Source of the DNA: Filimonas sp.
GTDB lineage: Bacteria; Bacteroidota; Bacteroidia; Chitinophagales; Chitinophagaceae
Assembly: GCA_017306865.1 (NCBI GenBank)
Contig: JAFKHH010000023.1
Span: 41,506-105,505 of the forward strand
Direction of reading: 5' to 3'
DNA: 64,000 nt
In this document: positions 31,677-39,127 of the stretch, piece after piece
Numbering within the stretch: position 1 is the first letter of the stretch
Layout of the letters: the number at the start of each line of letters is the position of its first letter
Made by a program: the position numbers and the translations under genes
The notes under the pieces: model-generated
Seen by the model: the letters and a program-made list of their open reading frames with translations, nothing else
Told to the model about the DNA's origin: nothing
Databases searched by the model: none

Positions 31677-34133
31677 ATGCCAGGAAAAAATCTTGTTGCT
31701 TGTTGCGTTGCCGCATTTGCGTCCCTCTCGTTGTATGCGCAAACCCCGGTGGTACAGGCAGGAAATATTGTAAAAGTAAAAACGGAAGGACAAGTCGTTA
31801 ACATCCAGGCAGAGCATGCAAATGCACAGGTAATTGTTTATTCTCCAACTGTTATCCGCATACGATTAAATAAAGAAACGCTTGCGGACGATTTTTCTTA
31901 TGCAGTGGTCGGCAAACCAGAGCAGGCCAAAGTGAGTATTGCGCAAAGCAATGGTGATATTACTGTACAGACAGATTCACTGAAAGCTGTGATCTCCGCA
32001 AAGCCATTTGCAGTAAGTTTTTATAACACGGCAGGGCAATTACTGAATAAAGATGAAGACGGGCTTACCACATCGTGGATTGGTACAGAAGTAACCACCT
32101 ACAAAAAAATGCAGGATGGAGAACGCTTCATCGGGCTGGGGGAGAAGAATGGTAACCTGGACAGGGTAGGCACAGGCTATACTAACTGGAATACAGATGC
32201 CTTTGGTTACTCCACAGCACAAGACCCCCTCTATTCTACCATCCCGTTTTATATAGGTATTCACCACGGGCTTACATATGGCATTTTCTTCGACAACAGT
32301 TATGAGAGCGCGTTCAACTTCGGCGCAAGCAATGACCGCTTTTCTTCCTTTGGCGCAAAGAGCGGGGAAATGAATTATTATTTTATTGGCAATAGCAATG
32401 TAGCCGGTATTATTCAATCCTACACAGCATTGACAGGCCGTATGCCAATGCCGCCATTGTGGAGCCTCGGCTACCAGCAAAACAGGTATAGCTACTACCC
32501 GGATACAGAAGTGTATCGCATTGCGCAAACTTTACGCGAAAAGAAAATACCAGCCGATGGCATTACACTGGACATACATTATATGGATGCGTATAAGTTG
32601 TTTACATGGAACAAAGACCGCTTTCCTGAACCAAAGAAAATGACGGACAAGCTTGCATCCATGGGTTTTAAAACAACCGTGATCGTAGATCCGGGCATTA
32701 AAGCGGAGAAAGGATATGATGCGTATGAAGATGGTTTAAAAGAGAACATCTTTTTGAAGTATAACGATGGTAAGAATTATGCAGGACAGGTATGGCCTGG
32801 TTGGTGCAACTTCCCGGACTTTACCAGCAGCAAAGGAAGGAACTGGTGGCAGAAGCAAGTGACCCGTTTCGCTAACGATGGTATATCCGGCATCTGGAAT
32901 GATATGAATGAGATCGCAACATGGGGACAGAAATTTCCTTCCAATGTGGTCTTTGATTTTGATGGTCACCCAACCACACACTTACAAGGGCATAACGTAT
33001 ATGCGTTGCAAATGACACGCGCCAGCTATGAAGGTGCAAAAGCAAGCATGAACAAACGCCCATTCCTGCTTACAAGAGCAGGCTATGCAGGCTTGCAACG
33101 TTATACGGCAATATGGACAGGCGACAACCGCTCTGAAGATGACCACATGCTGGCCGGTGTACGTTTACTGAATAGCTTAGGACTGAGCGGTGTTGCATTT
33201 ACAGGCATGGACATAGGTGGCTTTACAGGTAACCCTTCCGTAAACCTGTACACAAGATGGATGCAATTGGGCGCATTTCTTCCCTATTTCAGAAACCACA
33301 CAGCCGTAAATACCAAGTCGTCAGAGCCGTGGACTTTTGGTGAGGAGTCAATGGAAATATCACGCAACTATGTAAACATGCGTTATCGCCTGTTGCCTTA
33401 TCTCTATTCCACTTTTTACGAAGCTACACAAGATGGTATGCCTGTGGTGCGTTCCCTTGCTATTGACTATACACATGATGCAGCCATATACAAATCGCCA
33501 TACCAGGATCAGTTCCTTTTCGGAAAATCCATAATGGTAGCCCCGGTAGAAGGCAACAGGGAAATAGCAAAAGTGTATTTGCCTAAAAATAACTGGTACG
33601 ACCTGTATAATGATAAAGCATTGCAAGGCGGACAAGAGACCCTGGTAGAATTAAGTATGCAAAAACTGCCATTGTACGTAAAAGAAAGTAGCATTATCCC
33701 GATGCAATCACTTATACAATCTACAATGGAAAAGCCGACGGATACATTAACCTTACATATTTATAAAGGAGATATAACCAATAGTTTTGTGTATTATGAA
33801 GATGACGGCGAATCGTTTAACTATCAGCAAGGTGCTTACTACAAACGTCTTATTGAATACAATCCGGCAAATAAGGAGATTGTGCTGAATGCAGCGCAGG
33901 GAAGTTTTGCTTCCAAATTTAAAACGATCACATTTGTACTGCATGGTTTTAGTGGCGTGGGTGATATAAAAGTGAACGGAAGTGCTGCTACTGCAAAAGA
34001 CGGGCAATTTTCCTTTCTCTCTCCCATATCGCGTTTTGACCCCCAGGGTGGTGTAACCGACATAGACCATTGTGCGGTAAAGCTGCTATCCGTAGCAAAT
34101 GGTAAAGACAAGTTTTCGATCACTTATCAATAG
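31677..34133 (+). CDS. Glycoside hydrolase family 31 (alpha-glucosidase-like)
   Basis: This 818-residue secreted enzyme starts at ATG 31677 with signal peptide (ends near SLYAQT). It has the N-terminal beta-sandwich with GLGEKNGNLDR, the catalytic barrel with LDIHYMDAYKLFTWNKDRFPEP, the GH31 nucleophile motif GIWNDMNE (Asp409) and the acid/base motif WTGDNRSEDDHM (Asp483). FTGMDIGGFTGNPS and the R-H pair in PYFRNHTA follow. C-terminal beta domains follow. Typical substrates are alpha-linked glucosides (alpha-1,4, -1,6 or -1,3). Next to GH71 it would trim alpha-1,3-gluco-oligosaccharides to glucose in the periplasm. A strong terminator follows, closing PUL-1. Confidence 0.93.
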   Translation: MPGKNLVACCVAAFASLSLYAQTPVVQAGNIVKVKTEGQVVNIQAEHANAQVIVYSPTVIRIRLNKETLADDFSYAVVGKPEQAKVSIAQSNGDITVQTDSLKAVISAKPFAVSFYNTAGQLLNKDEDGLTTSWIGTEVTTYKKMQDGERFIGLGEKNGNLDRVGTGYTNWNTDAFGYSTAQDPLYSTIPFYIGIHHGLTYGIFFDNSYESAFNFGASNDRFSSFGAKSGEMNYYFIGNSNVAGIIQSYTALTGRMPMPPLWSLGYQQNRYSYYPDTEVYRIAQTLREKKIPADGITLDIHYMDAYKLFTWNKDRFPEPKKMTDKLASMGFKTTVIVDPGIKAEKGYDAYEDGLKENIFLKYNDGKNYAGQVWPGWCNFPDFTSSKGRNWWQKQVTRFANDGISGIWNDMNEIATWGQKFPSNVVFDFDGHPTTHLQGHNVYALQMTRASYEGAKASMNKRPFLLTRAGYAGLQRYTAIWTGDNRSEDDHMLAGVRLLNSLGLSGVAFTGMDIGGFTGNPSVNLYTRWMQLGAFLPYFRNHTAVNTKSSEPWTFGEESMEISRNYVNMRYRLLPYLYSTFYEATQDGMPVVRSLAIDYTHDAAIYKSPYQDQFLFGKSIMVAPVEGNREIAKVYLPKNNWYDLYNDKALQGGQETLVELSMQKLPLYVKESSIIPMQSLIQSTMEKPTDTLTLHIYKGDITNSFVYYEDDGESFNYQQGAYYKRLIEYNPANKEIVLNAAQGSFASKFKTITFVLHGFSGVGDIKVNGSAATAKDGQFSFLSPISRFDPQGGVTDIDHCAVKLLSVANGKDKFSITYQ

Positions 34134-34170
34134 AACACAGCGTTTGTAAAGAGCAAGCAACTGCGTTGTG

Positions 34171-34202
34171 GTGCGGCCCCTGAAGGGCCGCATTTTTTTT
34201 AA
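34171..34202 (+). terminator. Strong Rho-independent terminator of PUL-1
   Basis: TGCGGCCC pairs with GGGCCGCA around a 6-base loop and is followed by eight to nine T. It lies about 40 bases past the GH31 stop, ending the locus. Confidence 0.92.
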
Positions 34203-34323
34203 CAATTTTCCGATAGATTACGCTATCGTATTATATGATAAACGAATATATTTGTTGCCTAGTTAGCATTAACCTGTAACGTTGCATATATACAGCACCA
34301 GGACAAATTGAAAATTGTCAAAA

Positions 34324-34608
34324 ATGATTGTCACTATCGTCGTATCCCTTATTACGTTAATAGTTGGCTTACTGATTGGGGTAGCCCTTGGCAGCCGCAG
34401 CAGAAACAACTTCACTATTCAATTTGATATAAAGCCGGCTGATATTGTACAGGCTGGTCAGATTCCCAACAAAGAAGAAGTATTGGTAACACAACAGATC
34501 ACTATTTCCAGCCTTATTTCCGTGCTTGCCAAAAAAGAGTTGACCGACATGGAAAAAGAGTATGTACTAAAAGCAATAGAAGTAGCAGCGATCATACCTG
34601 AGGTGTAA
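34324..34608 (+). CDS. Small single-helix membrane protein, unknown function
   Basis: This 94-residue protein starts at ATG 34324 (MIVTIVVSLITLIVGLLIGVALGSRSRNN). One N-terminal transmembrane helix (2-22) ends in a basic stretch, so the remaining 65 residues probably stay in the cytoplasm or are carried on an uncleaved anchor. They read FTIQFDIKPADIVQAGQIPNKEEV and LISVLAKKELTDMEKEYVLKAIEVAAIIPEV, a helical end. I know no domain. It lies alone after the PUL-1 terminator. Confidence 0.65.
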   Translation: MIVTIVVSLITLIVGLLIGVALGSRSRNNFTIQFDIKPADIVQAGQIPNKEEVLVTQQITISSLISVLAKKELTDMEKEYVLKAIEVAAIIPEV

Positions 34609-34898
34609 GCTGTATGAATTGCGAAGAAAGCCGGAGCGGTTTATGATTATCTGCGTTAAATAAAGCAATACTGATACTTGTTTCTTCATTACGATTATAT
34701 ACCTCAATAGCTACGTACCTATGTGGCAAAATTCTATGTGTTTAAAAAACTCCGCGTAACTCTCCGTTCTCTGCGACGCTGCGGTGCATTTTTTGCCTAA
34801 CCAAAAAAATAACGCAACCGTTTGATGTGGCTTATTTCAAATTTGAAATCCTAAATCTCAAATTGCTATTCTTATCTTAGTTATCAATCATCCATAGA
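34609..34898. other. 290-base intergenic region
   Basis: It includes fragments of two word families: CGTAACTCTCCGTTCTCTGC (34756-34775) with nearby CTGCGGTGC, and the family B word TTTCAAATTTGAAATCCTAAATCTCAAATT at 34838-34867. TTTCAAATTTGAAA is itself a palindrome. No gene is supported. Confidence 0.4.
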
Positions 34899-36113
34899 AT
34901 GAAAAAACTAACTGATAACTCATCCCAGCTCAACAGGCGGAAATTTGTATCCACTTTTGGACTGCTGGGCCTTGCAGGGTTGTTGCCCAAAACAGGCGAT
35001 GCTAAATTATTACCGGACACGACGGGCAGTATTTTAAAAACAGGCCCATATTTGCAAACACCCTTGCAGGACAGTATTACAATACGGTGGATTACACAAG
35101 TACCTTGCTATAGTTGGGTAGAGTATGGTGAGCAAAAAGATAAACTGGATAAGAAAGCGCATACATCCGATCATGGATTAGTTGCCGCAAACAATACCAT
35201 TCATGCCATTACAATAGATGGCCTGCAGCCGGCACGTACTTATTACTATCGTATCTGCTCGAAGAAGATTGAAAACTTTCAACCATACAAACTGGTGTAT
35301 GGCGATACTTTTACCAGTGAGGTCTACACATTCGCTACCCTGGGGCAAACAGATAAGGAAGTGTCTTTTCTTATCTTTAACGATATACATGACCGGCCTG
35401 AATCGTTCCCGCACCTGATGCAGTATGCAGGCAATGAGAAAAACGATTTTGTATTTCTCAACGGAGATATGTTTAACTACCAGGTAGATGAGCAACAATT
35501 GGTAACAAATTTATTAGACCCTTTGGGTAAATTGTTTTCAACCAATACACCCTTTATTCTCTCAAGAGGCAACCATGAAACCCGTGGTAAGTTTGCGCGC
35601 CAGCTAATGGATTACTTTAATAGCGACCGGCAGAACTATTACTTCTCTTTTCAGTGCGGCGCTATGTATGCAATAGTGCTGGACTCAGGCGAGGACAAGC
35701 CGGACGAGACTGAAGTGTACGCAGGTATTGTAGACTTTGACCGCTATCGCATACAGCAGGCAGAATGGCTGAAGAAAGAAGTACAGAAAAAAGAATTTAA
35801 GAAAGCAAAATACAAAGTAGTCTTTAGCCACATACCATTGTACTACTCCGGCGAATGGCATGGGACCATGCACTGCCGCGAAGTCTGGGGCAATATTTTA
35901 AATGAAGCAAAGATCGATGTACTTATTTCTGGCCATACGCACAAATATGGCATTCACGATCCGGTAAAAGGGCAACATAATTACCCGATCGTAATAGGTG
36001 GAGGGCCGCTAGATGGCAAGCGTACCATTACAAAAGTGAAAATAACACAACACGCATTCCAATTATCTATGTTAGATGATAGCGGGAAGGAGGTGGGAGC
36101 GTTAAAAATTTGA
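34899..36113 (+). CDS. Secreted metallophosphoesterase, purple acid phosphatase-like
   Basis: This 404-residue protein begins MKKLTDNSSQLNRRKFVSTFGLLGLAGLL, a Tat-type signal (RRKFV followed by a hydrophobic stretch). Residues 45-150 form a fibronectin-like N-terminal domain (ILKTGPYLQTPLQDSITIRWITQ...YGEQ...HAITIDGLQPARTYYYRI). The calcineurin-like phosphoesterase domain (about 160-390) has the metal ligands in FLIFNDIHDRP, FLNGDMF, SRGNHETRG, VVFSHIPLYY and LISGHTHKYG. The expected activity is phosphomonoester or diester hydrolysis outside the cytoplasm. It is between PUL-1 and PUL-2 and need not belong to either. Confidence 0.9.
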   Translation: MKKLTDNSSQLNRRKFVSTFGLLGLAGLLPKTGDAKLLPDTTGSILKTGPYLQTPLQDSITIRWITQVPCYSWVEYGEQKDKLDKKAHTSDHGLVAANNTIHAITIDGLQPARTYYYRICSKKIENFQPYKLVYGDTFTSEVYTFATLGQTDKEVSFLIFNDIHDRPESFPHLMQYAGNEKNDFVFLNGDMFNYQVDEQQLVTNLLDPLGKLFSTNTPFILSRGNHETRGKFARQLMDYFNSDRQNYYFSFQCGAMYAIVLDSGEDKPDETEVYAGIVDFDRYRIQQAEWLKKEVQKKEFKKAKYKVVFSHIPLYYSGEWHGTMHCREVWGNILNEAKIDVLISGHTHKYGIHDPVKGQHNYPIVIGGGPLDGKRTITKVKITQHAFQLSMLDDSGKEVGALKI

Positions 36114-36292
36114 GATTTGAGATTTAAAATTTGAGATGAGTGATGCCGCGCGTCGTTAATTAACCACAAAGATCACAACGCAATAACACAAGGAACACAA
36201 AGAGGAACCTTTGTGTACTTAGTGCAACCATAGTGTTCTTTGTGGTTATACTTATGGGCTTCATTTCAAATTTTAAATCTCAAATCTCAAAT
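36104..36292. repeat. Nested family B stem-loop overlapping a stop codon
   Basis: The left arm 36104-36138 (AAAATTTGAGATTTGAGATT...) includes the stop codon of the metallophosphoesterase. The right arm is 36262-36292 (CAAATTTTAAATCTCAAATC...). Inside, TAACCACAAAG (36161-36171) pairs perfectly with CTTTGTGGTTA (36238-36248). It spans almost the whole gap between two convergent genes. Confidence 0.65.
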
Positions 36293-36294
36293 CA

Positions 36295-36324
36295 AAAAAG
36301 AAAAAGCCACCTAGACAGGCGGCC
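36295..36324 (-). terminator. Terminator of the kinase-like gene
   Basis: On the minus strand GCCGCC pairs with GGTGGC (one G-T pair) and leads into TTTTTCTTTTTT. It lies 13 bases past the stop. Confidence 0.7.
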
Positions 36325-36336
36325 TTCTTATTCTAA

Positions 36337-37389
36337 CTATAACGAACTGATCAAATCTTTATAGACCGGTTCCTTCTTGTTCAACTCCTGCAATAGCCTT
36401 ATCTGGTTTAGGCCCCGGTTATAATTGTGCTTTTCATATTTAGGTGTGTAATACACATCATTATTCAGGTAATCTGTTATAAAACGCAACGCCTGCATGT
36501 AGATAATAAACTGTCCAGCATAAAAGAAATACTGTTTCTCTATATCTGTCAGTGCATCCCGCATTTCGCTCATATAGCCTGCAACGATCGCTTTGAAAAA
36601 TTCATCACGCACATTGATCTTATCAAAATCTGTTTCTTCCTCACTTGCGTCAGACAGGTATGTACGCATCATATCGCCCACATCGCTTATAAAATAGCCC
36701 GGCATTACTGTGTCGAGGTCTATTACACACAATGCCTTGTTCTGGTCATTGAATAGTACATTGCTGATCTTCGTGTCATGGTGCGTAACGCGTTGCTTAA
36801 AGTCGTTGTCACTTAGCAGGCTGTCATAAATATCAGCCAGGTTCTTTTGTGACTGTAGATAAGTAATAGCAGCGGCAGATTCTTCTCTTCTCATCTCGTT
36901 GCCGTGCGCAAGTGCATCTGTAAACTGCTTGTAACGGAATCCCAGGTTATGAAAGTCAGGCAATGTGCATTTCAATTGCATTGCATCAAAGCCGGAAAGT
37001 ATTTTGGTAAATAAAGCAAACTGTTTAGCAGCTTCAAAAGCCTCGCCCGGCGTAGTTACAATATCTATTGTGTGCGAGCCTGCAACAAAAGGAAATAGCC
37101 TGTAATAGCCATCATCCGCTACGAAAGTCAGTTCTTCACCCGACAGGTTCTTTACAGGCGCCACAAACTGGTAGCCCGGTGCATTCACCTGTAAATAATT
37201 GGCTATAGCAGAAATGTTATACGCTATATCGGACGGATGCCTGAAAATATTATGGTTGATCTTTTGAAGTATATAAACCTTATCCGGTGAACTAACTTTC
37301 CACGTACGGTTGATCAGGCCAGTACCAAAAGGTACAGCCGTGAATTGTTCAGGGTTAGGGAAAAAGGATGCTAGTATATGCGCTATCAT
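36337..37389 (-). CDS. APH-fold sugar kinase-like protein (N-acetylhexosamine kinase type)
   Basis: This 350-residue cytoplasmic protein has the aminoglycoside-phosphotransferase fold. An N-lobe (FGTGLINRTWKV...VYILQKIN, residues 21-45) holds the ATP-binding lysine region. The catalytic loop is HHDTKISNVLF (203-213), and the metal-binding motif is VIDLDTVMPGYFISDVGDMMR (222-242). The phrase HNIFRHP and the VMPG segment recall N-acetylhexosamine 1-kinases (NahK), rather than antibiotic kinases. Those phosphorylate GlcNAc or GalNAc at C1. It is encoded next to lacI on the same strand, and LacI-type operators lie 65-195 bases upstream, so it likely works with PUL-2. Confidence 0.8.
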   Translation of the reverse strand: MIAHILASFFPNPEQFTAVPFGTGLINRTWKVSSPDKVYILQKINHNIFRHPSDIAYNISAIANYLQVNAPGYQFVAPVKNLSGEELTFVADDGYYRLFPFVAGSHTIDIVTTPGEAFEAAKQFALFTKILSGFDAMQLKCTLPDFHNLGFRYKQFTDALAHGNEMRREESAAAITYLQSQKNLADIYDSLLSDNDFKQRVTHHDTKISNVLFNDQNKALCVIDLDTVMPGYFISDVGDMMRTYLSDASEEETDFDKINVRDEFFKAIVAGYMSEMRDALTDIEKQYFFYAGQFIIYMQALRFITDYLNNDVYYTPKYEKHNYNRGLNQIRLLQELNKKEPVYKDLISSL

Positions 37390-37453
37390 AGTTTACAACA
37401 CCAATTTTTTATAAAAGCGGTCTCAAACATAAGTAAGAAAATCAAACAAAAAA

Positions 37454-37473
37454 TTCGCAAACGTTTGTGCGAA
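37454..37473. promoter_or_regulatory. LacI-family operator upstream of the kinase gene
   Basis: The core CAAACGTTTG (37458-37467) is a perfect 10-bp palindrome within CGCAAACGTTTGTGCG, close to the classical LacI/PurR-type operator. It lies 65 bases upstream of the kinase start. Confidence 0.65.
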
Positions 37474-37568
37474 TTACGAAAGCGTTACCGGAAGATCAGA
37501 TTGCCGGACGGGTGGATAGTAGTATTGTGTACGAATACATCTATGTAATAACAATGAGCAAATAAAAC

Positions 37569-37582
37569 GCAAACGATTGTGC
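37569..37582. promoter_or_regulatory. Second LacI-type operator-like site
   Basis: GCAAACGATTGTGC resembles the 37454-37473 site (same half site GCAAACG and TTGTGC). It lies 180 bases upstream of the kinase and 153 bases downstream of the lacI stop. Confidence 0.5.
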
Positions 37583-37633
37583 AAATTTATGGGAGAGGAG
37601 GAAAGTAGAGGTAGCTAAAGATTCTATGGTTAC

Positions 37634-37720
37634 ATTGTTGCATTGTTTTATTGTCAGATGGTTTTGCTAAATGTTTAGTGCAATATGAATAGCCATGTAA
37701 CGATAAAACAATGCAACAAT
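37634..37720 (-). terminator. Family C stem-loop after lacI
   Basis: An 18-bp perfect stem pairs ATTGTTGCATTGTTTTAT (37634-37651) with ATAAAACAATGCAACAAT (37703-37720), with a 51-base loop. It lies 15 bases past the lacI stop. It is likely to separate lacI from the kinase transcript. Confidence 0.6.
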
Positions 37721-37734
37721 TCAGTACTGAATTA

Positions 37735-38748
37735 TTAATCCCCCCAGGTCATCAGTTTACTATCCAGTATGATCTGTTCTGGTTTGCGGGACTCATTTGT
37801 GTCAGAAAGAATGTTGAACAGCAAGTCCATTGCTTTGGAACCTTGCTCATACGGAAACTGTTCTACAGATGCAAGCGGCGGATTGTCGAGGTAGTTACAA
37901 ACCGGTAAATGTGCATAGCTTACAAACGAAATATCTTTATTGATCCTGATCTTTTTACTCTTTGCATATTGCATTGTCTCCAATGCTACATAGTCATTAA
38001 AGACTACCACTGCTGTAGGCTTACTCTTTAAGTCAAGCAGGCTTTGCACTGCAGCGTAGGTACTTTCTTTTGATAGATCAGTTTCTACGATCAATGCAGG
38101 ATCCGCTTTTAGTTTATTCTTTTCCAGCCCTTCGATAAACGATTTCTCGCGCTGGTTACTGGCAGGCAGGTTTGCCGGGCCATTCAGCAAGGCAATACGT
38201 TTGTGTCCTTTGGCCGCAAGGAAGTTCACCGCCTCAATAGTGCCGGTATGCAAGTCGCACGATACACTGTTCAGGTCAGGTTGCTCCGGTACACAATCAA
38301 AGAATACAACCGGTATATTATATTTCTTTAGTGCATCAAAGTGTTCAGTAGATTTTGTGTTCTTAGCTACCGATACCAGTAAGCCATCTACACGGCTATT
38401 CTTCATTGTTTCTACAATCTGTTGTTCACGTTCACTATCATCATACGATTGTGCAATAAGTACATTGTATTTATTCTTGCTGGCAACATCTTCAATGCCA
38501 CTGATAGCAGTTGAAAAAAACTCTTCAGTAAGGCGTGGTGTAATCACACCAATGATAAAGGTTTTGCGTTGCTTGAACATAATAGCCGTTTGGTTCGGCT
38601 CATAGTTCAGCTCTTTAGCCAAAGCCTTCACCTGCATCTTTGTACGCAGGCCAATCGTGTGGTGGTCATGTAATGCACGTGAAACAGTAGACACGGATAC
38701 GTTCAGGCGCTTGGCGATCTCTTTAATCGTAGGCAATTTCTTTTGCAT
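37735..38748 (-). CDS. LacI family transcriptional regulator (PUL-2)
   Basis: This 337-residue repressor or activator has an N-terminal LacI helix-turn-helix (PTIKEIAKRLNVSVSTVSRALHDHHTIG, residues 5-32) and hinge helix. The periplasmic-binding-like sensor domain follows: FIIGVITPRLTEEFFSTAISGIE, RVDGLLVSVAKNT, PVVFFDCVP, GHKRIALLNGPANLPASNQREKSF and PPLASVEQFPYEQGSKAMDLL. The effector would be a sugar or sugar phosphate from the PUL-2 glycan. It is divergent from susC of PUL-2 and co-directional with the kinase gene; operator-like palindromes lie on both sides. LacI control of a PUL is less usual than hybrid two-component, ECF or DUF6377 control. Confidence 0.93.
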   Translation of the reverse strand: MQKKLPTIKEIAKRLNVSVSTVSRALHDHHTIGLRTKMQVKALAKELNYEPNQTAIMFKQRKTFIIGVITPRLTEEFFSTAISGIEDVASKNKYNVLIAQSYDDSEREQQIVETMKNSRVDGLLVSVAKNTKSTEHFDALKKYNIPVVFFDCVPEQPDLNSVSCDLHTGTIEAVNFLAAKGHKRIALLNGPANLPASNQREKSFIEGLEKNKLKADPALIVETDLSKESTYAAVQSLLDLKSKPTAVVVFNDYVALETMQYAKSKKIRINKDISFVSYAHLPVCNYLDNPPLASVEQFPYEQGSKAMDLLFNILSDTNESRKPEQIILDSKLMTWGD

Positions 38749-38857
38749 CGTCGGAGGCTATTGCCTGCAATATAAGCAATAGAATACTGAAGTAGGTACT
38801 CGTATTGGCAAAAGGGGTGTTTTGCAACAGGCCAAACCTGATCATAAATATTTTACA

Positions 38858-38867
38858 CAATCGATTG
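38858..38867. promoter_or_regulatory. Operator-like palindrome CAATCGATTG
   Basis: A perfect 10-bp palindrome, in the context ACACAATCGATTGAT, centred 21-22 bases from the GCAAACGGTTGC site (about two helical turns). It may be a second half of a cooperative operator for LacI. Confidence 0.45.
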
Positions 38868-38877
38868 ATATTTGCTT

Positions 38878-38891
38878 CGCAAACGGTTGCG
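38878..38891. promoter_or_regulatory. LacI-family operator between lacI and PUL-2 susC
   Basis: CGCAAACGGTTGCG has the same half-site CGCAAACG as the sites near the kinase gene and is nearly palindromic. It lies 130 bases upstream of lacI and 237 bases upstream of susC. Confidence 0.65.
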
Positions 38892-39127
38892 GAACATTAA
38901 ATGAAATGGTTCTGAATGTGAAGCCGTTTGAAAATCAAAAAAATATAGCAACTTAGACTAACCGGAGCACACACGGTCACGAGAAAACCAAACGCTGCAA
39001 AAATCCTTTTGAAAAAGACCTGATCGTAGAATTGTTTTCATGTTTTTATGTAGGAAAGGATGCCAACCTTTCTGTAATGGTTCACATTTAAACGGGCACA
39101 AAACTCTATTTAACACTGCTTCTACCG

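Larger units (their letters stand above)
38749..39127. other. Divergent control region of lacI and PUL-2 susC (379 bases)
   Basis: The two operator-like sites at 38858-38867 and 38878-38891 are the main signals. The remainder is AT-rich and shows no clear TAnnTTTG box. The susC leader would be more than 200 bases if the promoter lies at the operators. No gene is supported. Confidence 0.5.

Noticed and set aside
36337..37389. Aminoglycoside resistance gene
   Set aside because: The fold is shared, but genomic position beside a PUL regulator and motif style fit a sugar-kinase role. No resistance context such as integron or transposon is present.
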